A stretch of 64,000 nt of DNA from contig NC_021172.1 in NCBI RefSeq assembly GCF_000230975.2, positions 2,232,001 to 2,296,000 on the forward strand, read 5' to 3'. The DNA comes from Hyphomicrobium denitrificans 1NES1. GTDB lineage: Bacteria; Pseudomonadota; Alphaproteobacteria; Rhizobiales; Hyphomicrobiaceae. The position numbers were made by a program, and so were the translations under genes. The notes under the pieces are model-generated. The model had not been told where the DNA came from, ran no database searches, and saw nothing but the letters and a program-made list of their open reading frames with translations. Positions 12,535 through 20,388 of this stretch are shown here, piece by piece; within the stretch, counting starts at the first letter, position 1, and each line of letters begins with the position of its first letter.

Positions 12535-13437
12535 TCAATTGTAGACGTCATCCAAAGGCATCTCGTAGGTATCGCCAAACTTCGGCGTACCGCGATTTAG
12601 CATTCGCATAAATTGGGTATCGTTCGCGGCGGCGTCCATGTAGGCCATCACTTTGATAAGGTGCGCCTTCAATTCAGGAAGGCCGTAGTCTTCTGTCGCA
12701 TGTTGATGGTGCTTGTTCTTTCGATAGCCTGCCGGAAGCCGCGGATTGATCTTGTCGAGCTTCCGTCTCGCGCATGGAACAAGGCGATCATACACGATGT
12801 CATTGACCCAGTGCCCGACGAATGCCGGACGGTTGAGTGCCACGTAACTGGGGTAGCCCTTGACTTTGATGAGCTTGACCCAGAATTCATCCGGGAACGT
12901 CTTTGCCCACTTGCGCGCATGGTCTTGAAGGTATTTGTCGAGAATGTCAGCAACTCGCTGCCCCTCGATAGTCTTCCAGTACCCGGACTCCTGGTAGATG
13001 ATCGAATCTAGCGTTGTGTTCGCTAGGGCGATGAGCATGTCCTGTGCGCGTTGCGCGAGAAACTTCTGCGTCTCGGTGAGTTTAGCTTTCAGGATCGCGC
13101 GCAGAATTTCGATGAACGTGCTAGTCTCGATGCCGTGAACCGTCACACCGGGTCCGCCAGATTCGGACCCGGTACCCAAGTATTTGAAAACAATAGGGTT
13201 ATCTATCTTTTTTCTAAGATTTTCGTCGATTTCGGACCCGATGTTTTGGCGCGACAAAGTTCGCCAGAGAGCGCTTCCGCCTTCTGACTTGAGGCCGAGC
13301 GCGCTTGCAGCGGCGCGCTTGCTGAGCACACAACGCGGTTGCCGTTGCTGTTCGCCATCCATCTCGTCCAGGATGTATCCGTCCACATCTGGACCAAGCT
13401 GCGTGATCGTCGCTTTGTAGTGTGAGGTAATTGTCAT
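12535..13437 (-). CDS. P63C domain protein, IS passenger
   Basis: 300 residues. The C-terminal half matches the P63C domain (FPDEFW at 181-186, NRPAFVGHWVNDIVYDRL, then KNKHHQHATEDYGLPELKAH at about 241-260). The N-terminal part (about 20-115) carries the usual lead-in with a Cys-containing RCVLSKRAAASALG. P63C proteins are found in phages and mobile elements; their biochemical role is unknown. The start ATG overlaps the transposase stop (ATGA at 13434-13437), so the two are translated together. Not needed for transposition in typical IS1595 members. Confidence 0.85.
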   Translation of the reverse strand: MTITSHYKATITQLGPDVDGYILDEMDGEQQRQPRCVLSKRAAASALGLKSEGGSALWRTLSRQNIGSEIDENLRKKIDNPIVFKYLGTGSESGGPGVTVHGIETSTFIEILRAILKAKLTETQKFLAQRAQDMLIALANTTLDSIIYQESGYWKTIEGQRVADILDKYLQDHARKWAKTFPDEFWVKLIKVKGYPSYVALNRPAFVGHWVNDIVYDRLVPCARRKLDKINPRLPAGYRKNKHHQHATEDYGLPELKAHLIKVMAYMDAAANDTQFMRMLNRGTPKFGDTYEMPLDDVYN

Positions 13438-14330
13438 GGCGTGACTCCAATGGCCCGCTCGATTGTGAGATCGAAGACGTTTGCCGTTTCGCGGTGATTG
13501 AAGCGATACGAGAATTCATTGATGTACGCAGGCAGATGACGCAACGAGACCTTGTGGTACTGGCCGACGATGCCCCTTTTCAGAAGCGCCCAAAACGACT
13601 CGATTGAATTTGTGTGCGAGCCGTCGTCGGCCACGTACCAGACCTTATGGTTGACCGTCTGGTGGGGCATGAACGTCTTGATGCCAACGTATCCCTGATA
13701 CTCGTCTGTGATGAGGATCGAGTTCGCCGTATCGACATTACGGCGAACCAGCGCGGAGATACCTTTGGCACGCAGGTTTTTCTTGCTGACCACTTGCGTC
13801 CGAACCTTGCCACCGCGCTCGATCATGCCGACGACGGCGGGCTTCTTGGTCCCGCGCCCGCGAGGATTGCTACCGCCGCCCTGGCCACCTGACCCAATAT
13901 TGCCCTTGCGCGGTTTTCCTCCGATGTACGTTTCGTCCATTTCGATCATGCCGGTTAGCAGGTCGCGATGATCGCGCTGCTCCATTGCTTTGCGGATTTG
14001 CATCGCCATCCGCCATCCGGTGTTCTTGTTGACTTCCAGATCGCGCGCGATCTGCCGTGCTGAAAGACCTTTCTTGGCATTAAGGACGAGCGCCACGGCC
14101 AAGAACCACTTTTGAAGCGGCAAGTGCGTGTGATGGAAAATTGTGCCCACCGTAACGCTGAAGGAGGTTTTGCAGTTGTTGCAGTGGTGCCTCTGTTCAG
14201 ACGGCATTGGGGATACGCGGCTAGACTGGCAGTACGGGCAGACGGGTACGCCGCGCCAACGCACAGACTCAAGGTAGGCAACGCAAGCCTCTTGCGTTGG
14301 GTATTTCTGGAAAATTTGGATCAGGTTCAT
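13434..14330 (-). CDS. IS1595-family transposase
   Basis: 298 residues. An N-terminal zinc ribbon uses Cys31, Cys34, Cys50 and Cys53 (VCPYCQSS ... HHCNNCKTSF), followed by a helix-turn-helix-like stretch (LSARQIARDLEVNKNTGWRM) and a DDE catalytic domain: Asp132 in IEMDETYIGGK, Asp209 in LITDEYQGY, Glu244 in NSIESFWALLKRG. Length and motifs agree with ISXO2-like transposases of IS1595. The frame is intact, so the element may still be mobile. Confidence 0.95.
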   Translation of the reverse strand: MNLIQIFQKYPTQEACVAYLESVRWRGVPVCPYCQSSRVSPMPSEQRHHCNNCKTSFSVTVGTIFHHTHLPLQKWFLAVALVLNAKKGLSARQIARDLEVNKNTGWRMAMQIRKAMEQRDHRDLLTGMIEMDETYIGGKPRKGNIGSGGQGGGSNPRGRGTKKPAVVGMIERGGKVRTQVVSKKNLRAKGISALVRRNVDTANSILITDEYQGYVGIKTFMPHQTVNHKVWYVADDGSHTNSIESFWALLKRGIVGQYHKVSLRHLPAYINEFSYRFNHRETANVFDLTIERAIGVTP

Positions 14331-14410
14331 GGCTACCGCCTGCTAGGACGGTAGCACAATGACAGACTCTACCCGTGGTGTCAACTACCTTAAACTAGGA
14401 CATTCCGAAA

Positions 14411-14681
14411 CTAAATCTGCCAATCCGGCGGTGATGACCGGCAGGCTTCGAACAGCGACGCTTCCGGACAGAAACAGGGCGCGCCTCTGCCGGGCTGGCG
14501 CGCATCGAGCCATGCCAGGCACTCGCGTGCAGTTGCAGTTGAGGCATTTCCTACGCGCTTCGACGATAGCGGCGCCCGCTCCGCAGCGGACGAGCTTGCC
14601 TCTATCGACGTTGAGTTGATTGATCATTTCCGACAAACGGCTCGCCTGCCGCTCGACCTGCCTCTGCGTGGAGCAATCCAT
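14411..14681 (-). pseudogene. DUF6455-like gene with a frameshift
   Basis: From the ATG at 14681 (AAGGAG nine nt upstream) the frame reads a DUF6455-like start (SRLSEMINQLNVDRGKL ... RRKCLNCNCTR). After about 14525 the family-like sequence continues in another frame: CLAWLDARQPGRGAPCFCPE, then SLFEACRSSPPDWQI and a TAG at 14411-14413. One extra base (or two lost) near 14519-14526 explains it. The TAG lies inside the target duplication, so the insertion element landed on its stop codon. Family assignment is from memory of the Cys pattern. Confidence 0.72.
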
Positions 14682-14754
14682 CACGCACACTCCTTGGGCT
14701 TTTATTATTTTCAGTATGCGAGTCCGCTAAGCACGGATTGCGAGGTGGGGTGTT

Positions 14755-14895
14755 GATGCAGGTCAAGGTGGGCGACGAGGTATCGTCGTCGTGGGGGCAG
14801 CCCGAGGACATCGTGAAGGCAAAAGAGAGCTTCACCGGGCGGTATCTGAAGCCGGTGCTGACGCGCAGACCCAAGCCCGCGAATAATCTGACTCT
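14755..14895 (+). pseudogene. Remnant of a second uvrA 3' end
   Basis: Positions 14801-14890 read PEDIVKAKESFTGRYLKPVL and TRRPKPAN, close to the tail of the intact uvrA ([28 protein letters not shown]), with roughly 85% base identity by eye to 12259-12347. Upstream of a one-base shift near 14799, similarity seems to continue (ATCGTCGTCGTGGGGGCA). There is no start and no core UvrA sequence, so this is a decayed duplicate. Confidence 0.8.
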
Positions 14896-15197
14896 GCAGA
14901 GCGCATGTCGCCCTAGCCCCACCGCCTGTTGATAGCGCGTCAAATTCTTTTCTCGGACCTAGCGAATCACTTTAGGCAACGGCCGTTGGTCTACCTTCGA
15001 CCTGAAAGCGAAGCGACGACGTCACCTTCAAGGCTACCACCGGAAGCGCTGCTCCGGGCGTGTGTACGACCGCCATCGGCAGGTTCATCCGACATAGGTT
15101 CGGTAACCGGTCAGACGGTCGACGCGAGCCCGCTAAGCGCGGAGCCAGCGGATAGCCGTGCACAGGCATGACAGAGCGCCGGGAAGATCCAGCTGTC
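14896..15197 (+). other. Structured leader of the reverse transcriptase gene
   Basis: About 300 bp without a gene. It contains the palindrome CAACGGCCGTTG (14978-14989), GGTT-CGGT-AACC (15107-15118), CCGC-TAAGC-GCGG (15130-15142), and a 13-bp hairpin ACAGGCATGACAG/CTGTCATGCCTGT (15164-15176/15192-15204). GTGTG at 15060 resembles a group II intron 5' end but no matching domain V was found downstream. It could encode a structured RNA partner of the reverse transcriptase; this is inference. Confidence 0.4.
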
Positions 15198-16427
15198 ATG
15201 CCTGTTGACACCGCAAAGTACCCACGGCCGAGCAAGCATTTCACTATCGCGACCGCAAATCGTATCTGGGAGGCGAGCAGAGACGCTTCGCGCAATCCAG
15301 GCGTCGCTGGAATTGACGGCGTGTCAGCTACTCAATTTTCTCAAAACTTACAAAACAACCTGCGCATCCTATCTCGATCAGTTATCGCAGGATCATTTCG
15401 ATTCAAAAATTTGCGCCCTTTTTTTCCGCCTAAAAAAAACGGTGGACATCGCGTGATATGCGTACCAACGGTGGCTGACCGGCTTGTTCAACGAATGATC
15501 GTCGAAAGCCTGACCACAAACGACAGATTCCGACTGGTGAACGACGCCAGTTACGGCTTCATCCGAGGACGGAGCGTCAGAGACGCTGTTGCAAAAGCGA
15601 TCGCAACAAGGACCAACTACGAATGGGTCCTAAAGACTGACATTGAGTCTTACTTTGACCGCATCAGTCGCGATGAGCTTGCCGACAAGATAAAGAGAAA
15701 ACTCGGCCAACACAGCTTAGTGCCCTTACTGCTTCAGGCGATCAGGTGTGAAGTTCGGACGAAATCTCACAGAGATCGAGACAAGCTTGCTGCATCGGGC
15801 GTCGTGCATGGACAAGGGCTGAGACAAGGCATGCCTCTTTCACCGTTGCTGTCCAATCTTGTCCTCGGCAATTTTGATAGGAAGGTTCAAAAGGCGGGCT
15901 TTCGCTTTCTTCGTTACGCAGACGATCTTATTGTATTTGGTGCAAGCAAGTCTGAAGTTGAAGCGGCGTTTGGATTAATCGTGTCAGAGTTGGAGAAGCT
16001 AGGTCACACCGTTCCCGAACCGGGCGAAAAATCAAAAACCCAGTACGTCTGCCCGCAGAAGCCGGTGGAATTTTTGGGAGTTGATATTTTCTTCAAAGGT
16101 GAGGCTAACTCATACGTTTGCAGGATACCCAAAAACGTTAAATTGCAGATTCTCACCGATATTTCGGAAGAATACGCTTATGCAAATATCGTCAAACGGT
16201 TCGGCGATTTGGGAGCACTAGCGCGATCCCTGTCTGGTGTTCCCGCTGCATATCGAAACGCATACAGCCACGCTGACGATTGGCCTGCATTTGAGCCTCA
16301 GCTGAGAAAGGAGTGCAGCCGTGCATTCCTCGGGGTCTATGAAGCGATATTTGGCAAACAAGCTATATCAGGTCTCGAGGCCAAAGCGCGTGCCTTCCTG
16401 GGTATCAAAGATATACAATTCGACTGA
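15168..16427 (+). CDS. Solitary reverse transcriptase, group II-like
   Basis: 419 residues from 15168, or 409 from the ATG at 15198. All reverse-transcriptase blocks are present: RT0 GVAGIDGVSATQF (46-57), block 1 HRVICVPTVADRLVQRM, block 2 SYGFIRGRSVRDAV, block 3 with Asp158 in LKTDIESYFDR, block 4 GLRQGMPLSPLLSNLVL, block 5 RYADD (249-253), block 7 VEFLGVDI. About 110 residues of thumb-like sequence follow. No HNH endonuclease, no retron-type VTG motif. Closest in style to group II intron and group-II-like chromosomal enzymes; class not assignable by eye. Lower GC than its neighbours suggests transfer. Defence or domesticated function possible. Confidence 0.88.
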   Translation: MTERREDPAVMPVDTAKYPRPSKHFTIATANRIWEASRDASRNPGVAGIDGVSATQFSQNLQNNLRILSRSVIAGSFRFKNLRPFFPPKKNGGHRVICVPTVADRLVQRMIVESLTTNDRFRLVNDASYGFIRGRSVRDAVAKAIATRTNYEWVLKTDIESYFDRISRDELADKIKRKLGQHSLVPLLLQAIRCEVRTKSHRDRDKLAASGVVHGQGLRQGMPLSPLLSNLVLGNFDRKVQKAGFRFLRYADDLIVFGASKSEVEAAFGLIVSELEKLGHTVPEPGEKSKTQYVCPQKPVEFLGVDIFFKGEANSYVCRIPKNVKLQILTDISEEYAYANIVKRFGDLGALARSLSGVPAAYRNAYSHADDWPAFEPQLRKECSRAFLGVYEAIFGKQAISGLEAKARAFLGIKDIQFD

Positions 16428-16768
16428 AGCGTGCTTTCGGAGGAACCCCGCCTCGATCACCTCAAAAAAACTTATCCCCTTCCTATTATCCTCCCCCATA
16501 ATCCCCTCACCCATCCGGCAAGGGCATTGTGCGAGGCGTCGCGCGGGGCTCGGGTGGGGCAGCCCGACCCGCTCGCGTCACGCGCGCGATGCGGACAAGG
16601 CGACCGGCCAAGTCCGCACGGCATGAGAGAAACCGTGTGCGGAATATCCCGCTTCCTTAAGTGGCCTGACCGGAACCCTGTTCTCGGTCTGTCACGGAGC
16701 GGACCGGTTCCGAGACCACTCATTGCGAACACCTACGCCGCGGAACCCGTCCGCTTCGTGCTTTTTAG

Positions 16769-16810
16769 TTGGCGTCAACGACTCCGCTCCGCGGAGCCGG
16801 CCGTTGGCGC
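16769..16810 (+). repeat. Palindromic repeat A, copy 4
   Basis: GGCGTCAACGACTCCGC-TCC-GCGGAGCCGGCCGTTGGCG, preceded by CTTTTTAGTT. The outer arms have changed in a compensatory way compared with copies 3 and 5 (CAACG/CGTTG instead of ACGGCG/CGCCGT). Confidence 0.8.
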
Positions 16811-16833
16811 ATGCCCGGTGCGTCTTTCTTTTT

Positions 16834-16880
16834 TGCACACGGCGACTCTCCTTCGGGGAGCCGGCCGCCGCCGCGTGTGC
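16834..16880 (+). repeat. Palindromic repeat A, copy 5
   Basis: GCACACGGCGACTC-TCCTTCGGG-GAGCCGGCCGCC followed by GCCGCGTGTGC, preceded by a T tract. Nearly the same as copy 3, with a 3-bp GCC expansion in the right arm. Confidence 0.82.
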
Positions 16881-16963
16881 GTCGAAGAAAACCCTCCCCT
16901 TGACGGGGAGGGTCGAGCCGAAGGCGAGGGGTGGGGTGAAGCTGCATGCAGAGTGTTTTTTGT

Positions 16964-17007
16964 TTGGCGCAACCGACTCGCCTCCGGCGAGCCGGCCGGT
17001 TGCGCCG
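16964..17007 (+). repeat. Palindromic repeat A, copy 6
   Basis: GGCGCAACCGACTCGCC-TCC-GGCGAGCCGGCCGGTTGCGCC, preceded by GTTTTTTGTTT. Both arms pair over about 14 bp with a single mismatch zone at the ACTC/GAGCCGG core. Confidence 0.85.
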
Positions 17008-17072
17008 CCGAAGTCGCCCCCACCCCAACTCCTCCCCGCGAGGGGGAGGGGAAGTGCTTTTTGTTTGCGCGT

Positions 17073-17179
17073 CGTCATCCTCGGCCGAGCGTGGCGAAGC
17101 CGCGTCGAAGGCCGGGGATCCAGCGCAAGGCTCGTCGAAGACGCAAAATTGAGCCTTCGGCACTCCTTACGCTGGATCC
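17073..17179 (-). repeat. Dispersed repeat C, copy 2 (inverted)
   Basis: Reverse complement of the 5292-5397 copy, including the inverted pair around GGATCCAGCGCAAGG and TACGCTGGATCC. A family A palindrome follows, as at copy 1. Confidence 0.85.
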
Positions 17180-17191
17180 TCTTATTTCGCG

Positions 17192-17234
17192 GGCGCATGG
17201 CGCCTCGCGTTCCGCGAGCCGGCCGCCGTGCGCG
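17192..17234 (+). repeat. Palindromic repeat A, copy 7
   Basis: GCGCATGGCGCCTCGCG-TTCC-GCGAGCCGGCCGCCGTGCGC. It has GCCTC instead of GACTC in the left arm, which breaks the shared core slightly. Confidence 0.75.
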
Positions 17235-17345
17235 AGGTTAATCCGTGGGCGTTGTTTTGGATTTGTGCTTATTTTGGCGTCGCTCGTAACGGACCGCTAA
17301 AGGCTTCACCCGCTTAATCCGATTCATTTTCGAGGAGGACGCGCG

Positions 17346-18053
17346 ATGCTCTCACGACGGCACTTCTGCTGCAGCGGCCTGATTGCCGGCAGCCTTCTGA
17401 CCCTCGACCGTGCGTTCGCCGCCGATCAGTGCGAAGTGCTGACCCGAGACCGGCAGGCGGCTCTCAGCCCCGACGACGCGCTCGCGAAACTCAAAGCGGG
17501 GAACGAGCGCTTCGTCTCGCGCGACGTGCAGAACTGCGATCTCATCGCGCAAGTGCACGCGACGTCCGCGGGGCAGTTTCCCTCCGCCATCATTGTCGGC
17601 TGCATCGATTCCCGCGTGCCGCCGGAACTCGTTTTCGATCAGCGCATCGGTGACATCTTCAGCGCGCGCGTCGCCGGCAACATCATGAACGACGATATTG
17701 TCGGCAGCTCGGAGTACGCGACGAAGATTGCGGGCGCGAAGCTGATCGTCGTCCTCGGCCACAGCGAATGCGGCGCGGTCAAGGGCGCAATCGATGGCGC
17801 GGAGCTTGGCGAGCTCACGCAGCTTCTCGCGAAGATCAAGCCGGCGATCGAGGCCTGCGAAGACGTGCCGGGCGATCACACCTCGAAGAACAAGAAGTTC
17901 GTGCAGCAGGTGGCGATCGCCAATGCCAAGCTCGCGGCCGAGAACCTGACGAAGACGAGCGAGGTGCTTCGCGATCTCGTTGCCGCCAAGCGGCTCAGCA
18001 TCGTCTCGGCGATGCACGACGTCGCGACGGGGCGCGTGACGTTCCTGGGGTGA
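17346..18053 (+). CDS. Beta-carbonic anhydrase, exported (Tat-like signal)
   Basis: 235 residues; interconverts CO2 and bicarbonate. Zinc ligands Cys86 and Asp88/Arg90 dyad in GCIDSRVPPE, His139 and Cys142 in LGHSECGAVKG. The N-terminus SRRHFCCSGLIAGSLL with cleavage near AFA resembles a twin-arginine signal, so the enzyme is probably periplasmic. The ATG follows GAGGAGG. It is monocistronic, downstream of the repeat block. Periplasmic beta-class enzymes of this length are known in proteobacteria. Confidence 0.93.
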   Translation: MLSRRHFCCSGLIAGSLLTLDRAFAADQCEVLTRDRQAALSPDDALAKLKAGNERFVSRDVQNCDLIAQVHATSAGQFPSAIIVGCIDSRVPPELVFDQRIGDIFSARVAGNIMNDDIVGSSEYATKIAGAKLIVVLGHSECGAVKGAIDGAELGELTQLLAKIKPAIEACEDVPGDHTSKNKKFVQQVAIANAKLAAENLTKTSEVLRDLVAAKRLSIVSAMHDVATGRVTFLG

Positions 18054-18168
18054 TGGACCTGGAGTGATGGAGCACGGGACCGGCTCGCGTAATGCCAAGC
18101 CGTCGGTGCGCAAAAAAATGCGGCAGACCGCTCGGTCCGCCGCCTTGTGCTTGCATCCGGCGCGCCGA

Positions 18169-18447
18169 TCAGTATCGGCCGGGGCTGTAATAACCGCCCG
18201 GACCGATGTAAATGCGCATTCCGGGGCCGTAACGTCCGTAGTCGAAGTCGCGAACGTAGCGATCGCGGTAGTCGGCGTTGCCGCCGTAACGGCGGAGGTT
18301 CTCGAGATCCTGCCGGTTCAGGTAATAGCCGGCGCGCTCCTTGGTGCGGGCGCCCTCGACGTCGGCGATCGCGTCCGCCTGCACCACCGGCGCGACAAAC
18401 GCCACGGCCAATGCGGCGCTCGCGGCAGCGGTCCAAATCCTTTTCAT
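18169..18447 (-). CDS. Small exported Tyr/Arg-rich protein
   Basis: 92 residues from the ATG at 18447, with GAGGAG eight nt upstream. Signal peptide to about residue 24 (ALAVAFVAPVVQADA). The mature part begins IADVEGARTKERAGYYLNRQ and ends in a Tyr/Gly/Arg-rich tail. The opening motif recurs in the gene at 25664-25930, so the two are paralogues. Function unknown; likely periplasmic or surface. Confidence 0.75.
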   Translation of the reverse strand: MKRIWTAAASAALAVAFVAPVVQADAIADVEGARTKERAGYYLNRQDLENLRRYGGNADYRDRYVRDFDYGRYGPGMRIYIGPGGYYSPGRY

Positions 18448-18568
18448 GACACGACTCCTCGGCTGCGCGTTGCACATCTCGGCTTATCAACGCTATCATA
18501 TATAGGAGTAAAATGCGCTGAGGCCGGGGTGGGCTCCCGAAACGGACCACGGCGTGGTTAAGGCATCC

Positions 18569-18856
18569 TCAATCGCGCAAGACCGAGCGGATCTGATCCT
18601 CGTACTGCTTCACGGCCTCGAGGGCTCGGGCCTTCATCACGGGATCGGATTTCTGGGCGGTAGTGAAGCCCTCGATGGCGGCACGCGCATTGTTGACGAT
18701 CTGGCCGGCGGCGCCTTGCGGGTTCATCTCGCGGCTCGCGATCTTCTGCAAAAGCTGTGTAAGGATGACGCCGGTGGCGAGTGATAACCCCGATAGCTCG
18801 GATATCTCGCGCTTCATGTCCGCGATGACTTGGTCCGTCGTGTTCGATTCAGCCAT
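18569..18856 (-). CDS. Small helical protein, unknown
   Basis: 95 residues from the ATG at 18856 (MAESNTTDQVIADMKREISE) with GGAG eight nt upstream; the open frame continues further upstream but that part is Arg-rich and not protein-like. Predicted all-helical, cytoplasmic, no Cys. I do not recognise the family. Confidence 0.65.
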   Translation of the reverse strand: MAESNTTDQVIADMKREISELSGLSLATGVILTQLLQKIASREMNPQGAAGQIVNNARAAIEGFTTAQKSDPVMKARALEAVKQYEDQIRSVLRD

Positions 18857-19050
18857 GGTTCCAACTCCGTGCAGCAAGATTTCCGGGCGGTTGCTAGTAC
18901 GACGGCGGCAAGCGCGCAAGGTCCGGTTGCGCCTTGCGACCCTGCTTCGCGGAGCGCGGCCGCGAGGCACGGCGAGCAGCCGAGGCTTCCTAGGCTTCCA
19001 TAAAAAGGGATAGGCTACCCGCAAATCTTTAAACGGAGAGTCCGATACAA

Positions 19051-19896
19051 ATGCCAACGGTCCTCATAACCGGGACTTCATCCGGGTTCGGGCTTGTCAC
19101 GACGGTCGAGCTTGCGAAGCGCGGCTGGAACGTCGTTGCGACAATGCGTGATCTCGGCAAGCGCACGGAGCTCGATCGCGCCGTCGCGGCGGCGAACGCC
19201 GGAAAGCTCGTCCGCGTGGAGCAACTGGACGTCACCGATCCGCAATCGATCGACCGGGCAATTGCGGCCGTCGACTTGCAGGGGCGGCCGCTGGATGCGG
19301 TCGTACACAACGCGGGCGTTGCGGTGGGCGGTGCATTCGAGGACCTGACAGACGCTCAGGTCCGGCGCGTCATGGACGTCAACTATTTCGGCGTTCTGGC
19401 GCTGACGCAGCGACTGCTCCCGGCGCTCAGAGCGCAGCGGCGCGGACGCATCGTCATCGTCTCGAGCGAAGCCGCCTTCGCCGGACAGCCTGCAAATTCG
19501 CCCTACTGCGCATCGAAATGGGCCATCGAAGGTTGGGCCGAGTCCGTCGCGTATGAGCTTGAGCCTTTCGGCATCGAAATCGTTCTCATCGAACCCGGCG
19601 CCTACCGCACCAATATCTGGGAAAGCTCACCGCGCGTCCTGCCGGAGACGAGCGCTTATTGGCCCCTGCTGCGTCACCTCGAAGTCACCATCGAAACCTA
19701 CGTCGCGAAGTTGGCGCGAGACCCGGTCGAGGTCGCCAAGGCAATCGCAAATGCGCTGGACGCGCCCCGCCCGCGCTTTCGCACCGCTGTCGGACCGGCC
19801 GCGAGATTCTTGCATCTCGCGCGCGGCAAGCTACCGTCGCGCGTCGTGCGCAAGATCTTCGGCCGCTTTTTTGCACTCAACAAAGTGCGGTGGTGA
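19051..19896 (+). CDS. SDR-family oxidoreductase
   Basis: 281 residues, classical short-chain dehydrogenase. Cofactor site TGTSSGFG (residues 7-14), NAG motif in VVHNAGVAVG, catalytic Ser in VIVSSEAAFAG and Y-x-x-x-K in PYCASKWAIEG. Arg after the first strand (ATMRD) suggests NADP(H). Substrate not predictable. GGAGAG upstream of the ATG. A small membrane-protein gene follows in the same direction. Confidence 0.92.
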   Translation: MPTVLITGTSSGFGLVTTVELAKRGWNVVATMRDLGKRTELDRAVAAANAGKLVRVEQLDVTDPQSIDRAIAAVDLQGRPLDAVVHNAGVAVGGAFEDLTDAQVRRVMDVNYFGVLALTQRLLPALRAQRRGRIVIVSSEAAFAGQPANSPYCASKWAIEGWAESVAYELEPFGIEIVLIEPGAYRTNIWESSPRVLPETSAYWPLLRHLEVTIETYVAKLARDPVEVAKAIANALDAPRPRFRTAVGPAARFLHLARGKLPSRVVRKIFGRFFALNKVRW

Positions 19897-19973
19897 ACCG
19901 CAAGAATAATGCAACGGACCGCGCGTCACGCTCACTGGCAGAATGCGGATTTGCCAAGATGCAGGAGCTTCAT

Positions 19974-20261
19974 ATGACGGTCGATTACGGGATCGGAGCA
20001 GGCGTTCTGATTGCGACGGCGGCCACGGATGCCGCCTATGTCATGTTCACGGCATCCGTCGTCGCCAAGCGACCGCTTGCGGCTGCAAACTGGAGTGGCA
20101 TCTGGTACATGCTCTCGTCGTTCGCGGTCATCAGCTATACGAATAATTGGATTTACGTAGGATTTGCGATCGTCGGCTCGTGGATCGGCGCCTATCTCAC
20201 GCTCAAATACTTTCATCGCGAACCGAGCCATCCGCCGGCGCCGCTCCAGCCGAAGGCTTGA
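19974..20261 (+). CDS. Small integral membrane protein
   Basis: 95 residues from the ATG at 19974, preceded by AGGAG at six nt. Three hydrophobic helices (about 7-29, 42-60, 63-82) and a short charged C-terminus ending PPAPLQPKA. Not recognised. It sits between the SDR and another small membrane protein, all on the plus strand. Confidence 0.72.
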   Translation: MTVDYGIGAGVLIATAATDAAYVMFTASVVAKRPLAAANWSGIWYMLSSFAVISYTNNWIYVGFAIVGSWIGAYLTLKYFHREPSHPPAPLQPKA

Positions 20262-20388
20262 GTCCAAATGCGCCTCCATGCCTGTGTTGACAGTCGCTGC
20301 CTTTCATTCATCCGACACCAGACGATCTAGCGCCAAAAGCGTACGAAGCGTATGAATGTGACCTGACAACGTTTTTCCGGGGATTGCC

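Larger units (their letters stand above)
12463..14407 (-). mobile_element. IS1595-family insertion element with passenger gene
   Basis: Complete element of 1945 bp. Terminal inverted repeats are perfect over 23 bp (12463-12485 and 14385-14407, ends CGGAATGTCC...GGACATTCCG). It is flanked by an 8-bp direct duplication AAACTAAA (12455-12462 and 14408-14415), the size expected for IS1595. It contains a DDE transposase and a translationally coupled P63C-domain gene, both on the minus strand. Intact ends, frames and duplication suggest a fairly recent insertion. Confidence 0.95.
16428..17345. other. Repeat-rich gap without a gene
   Basis: 918 bp packed with palindromes: four copies of family A, two family B units (16887-16945, 17017-17055) and one copy of repeat C. 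A hairpin TCCGCAC-GG...CC-GTGTGCGGA lies at 16612-16642. Several open frames of 80-290 codons run through here in all frames but consist of repeat translations, so I do not call genes. Confidence 0.7.

Noticed and set aside
15168..16427. Retron or diversity-generating retroelement
   Set aside because: No retron NAxxH/VTG motifs and no template/variable repeat pair or accessory protein nearby.
16600..16660. Group II intron domain V downstream of the reverse transcriptase
   Set aside because: GAAACCGTGTGCGG resembles the 5' half of domain V, but the 3' half (ACGGTTC type) is missing, so the fold cannot form.
16431..17300. 289-codon and shorter open frames after the reverse transcriptase
   Set aside because: They translate palindromic repeats in several frames with Arg/Pro-rich composition.
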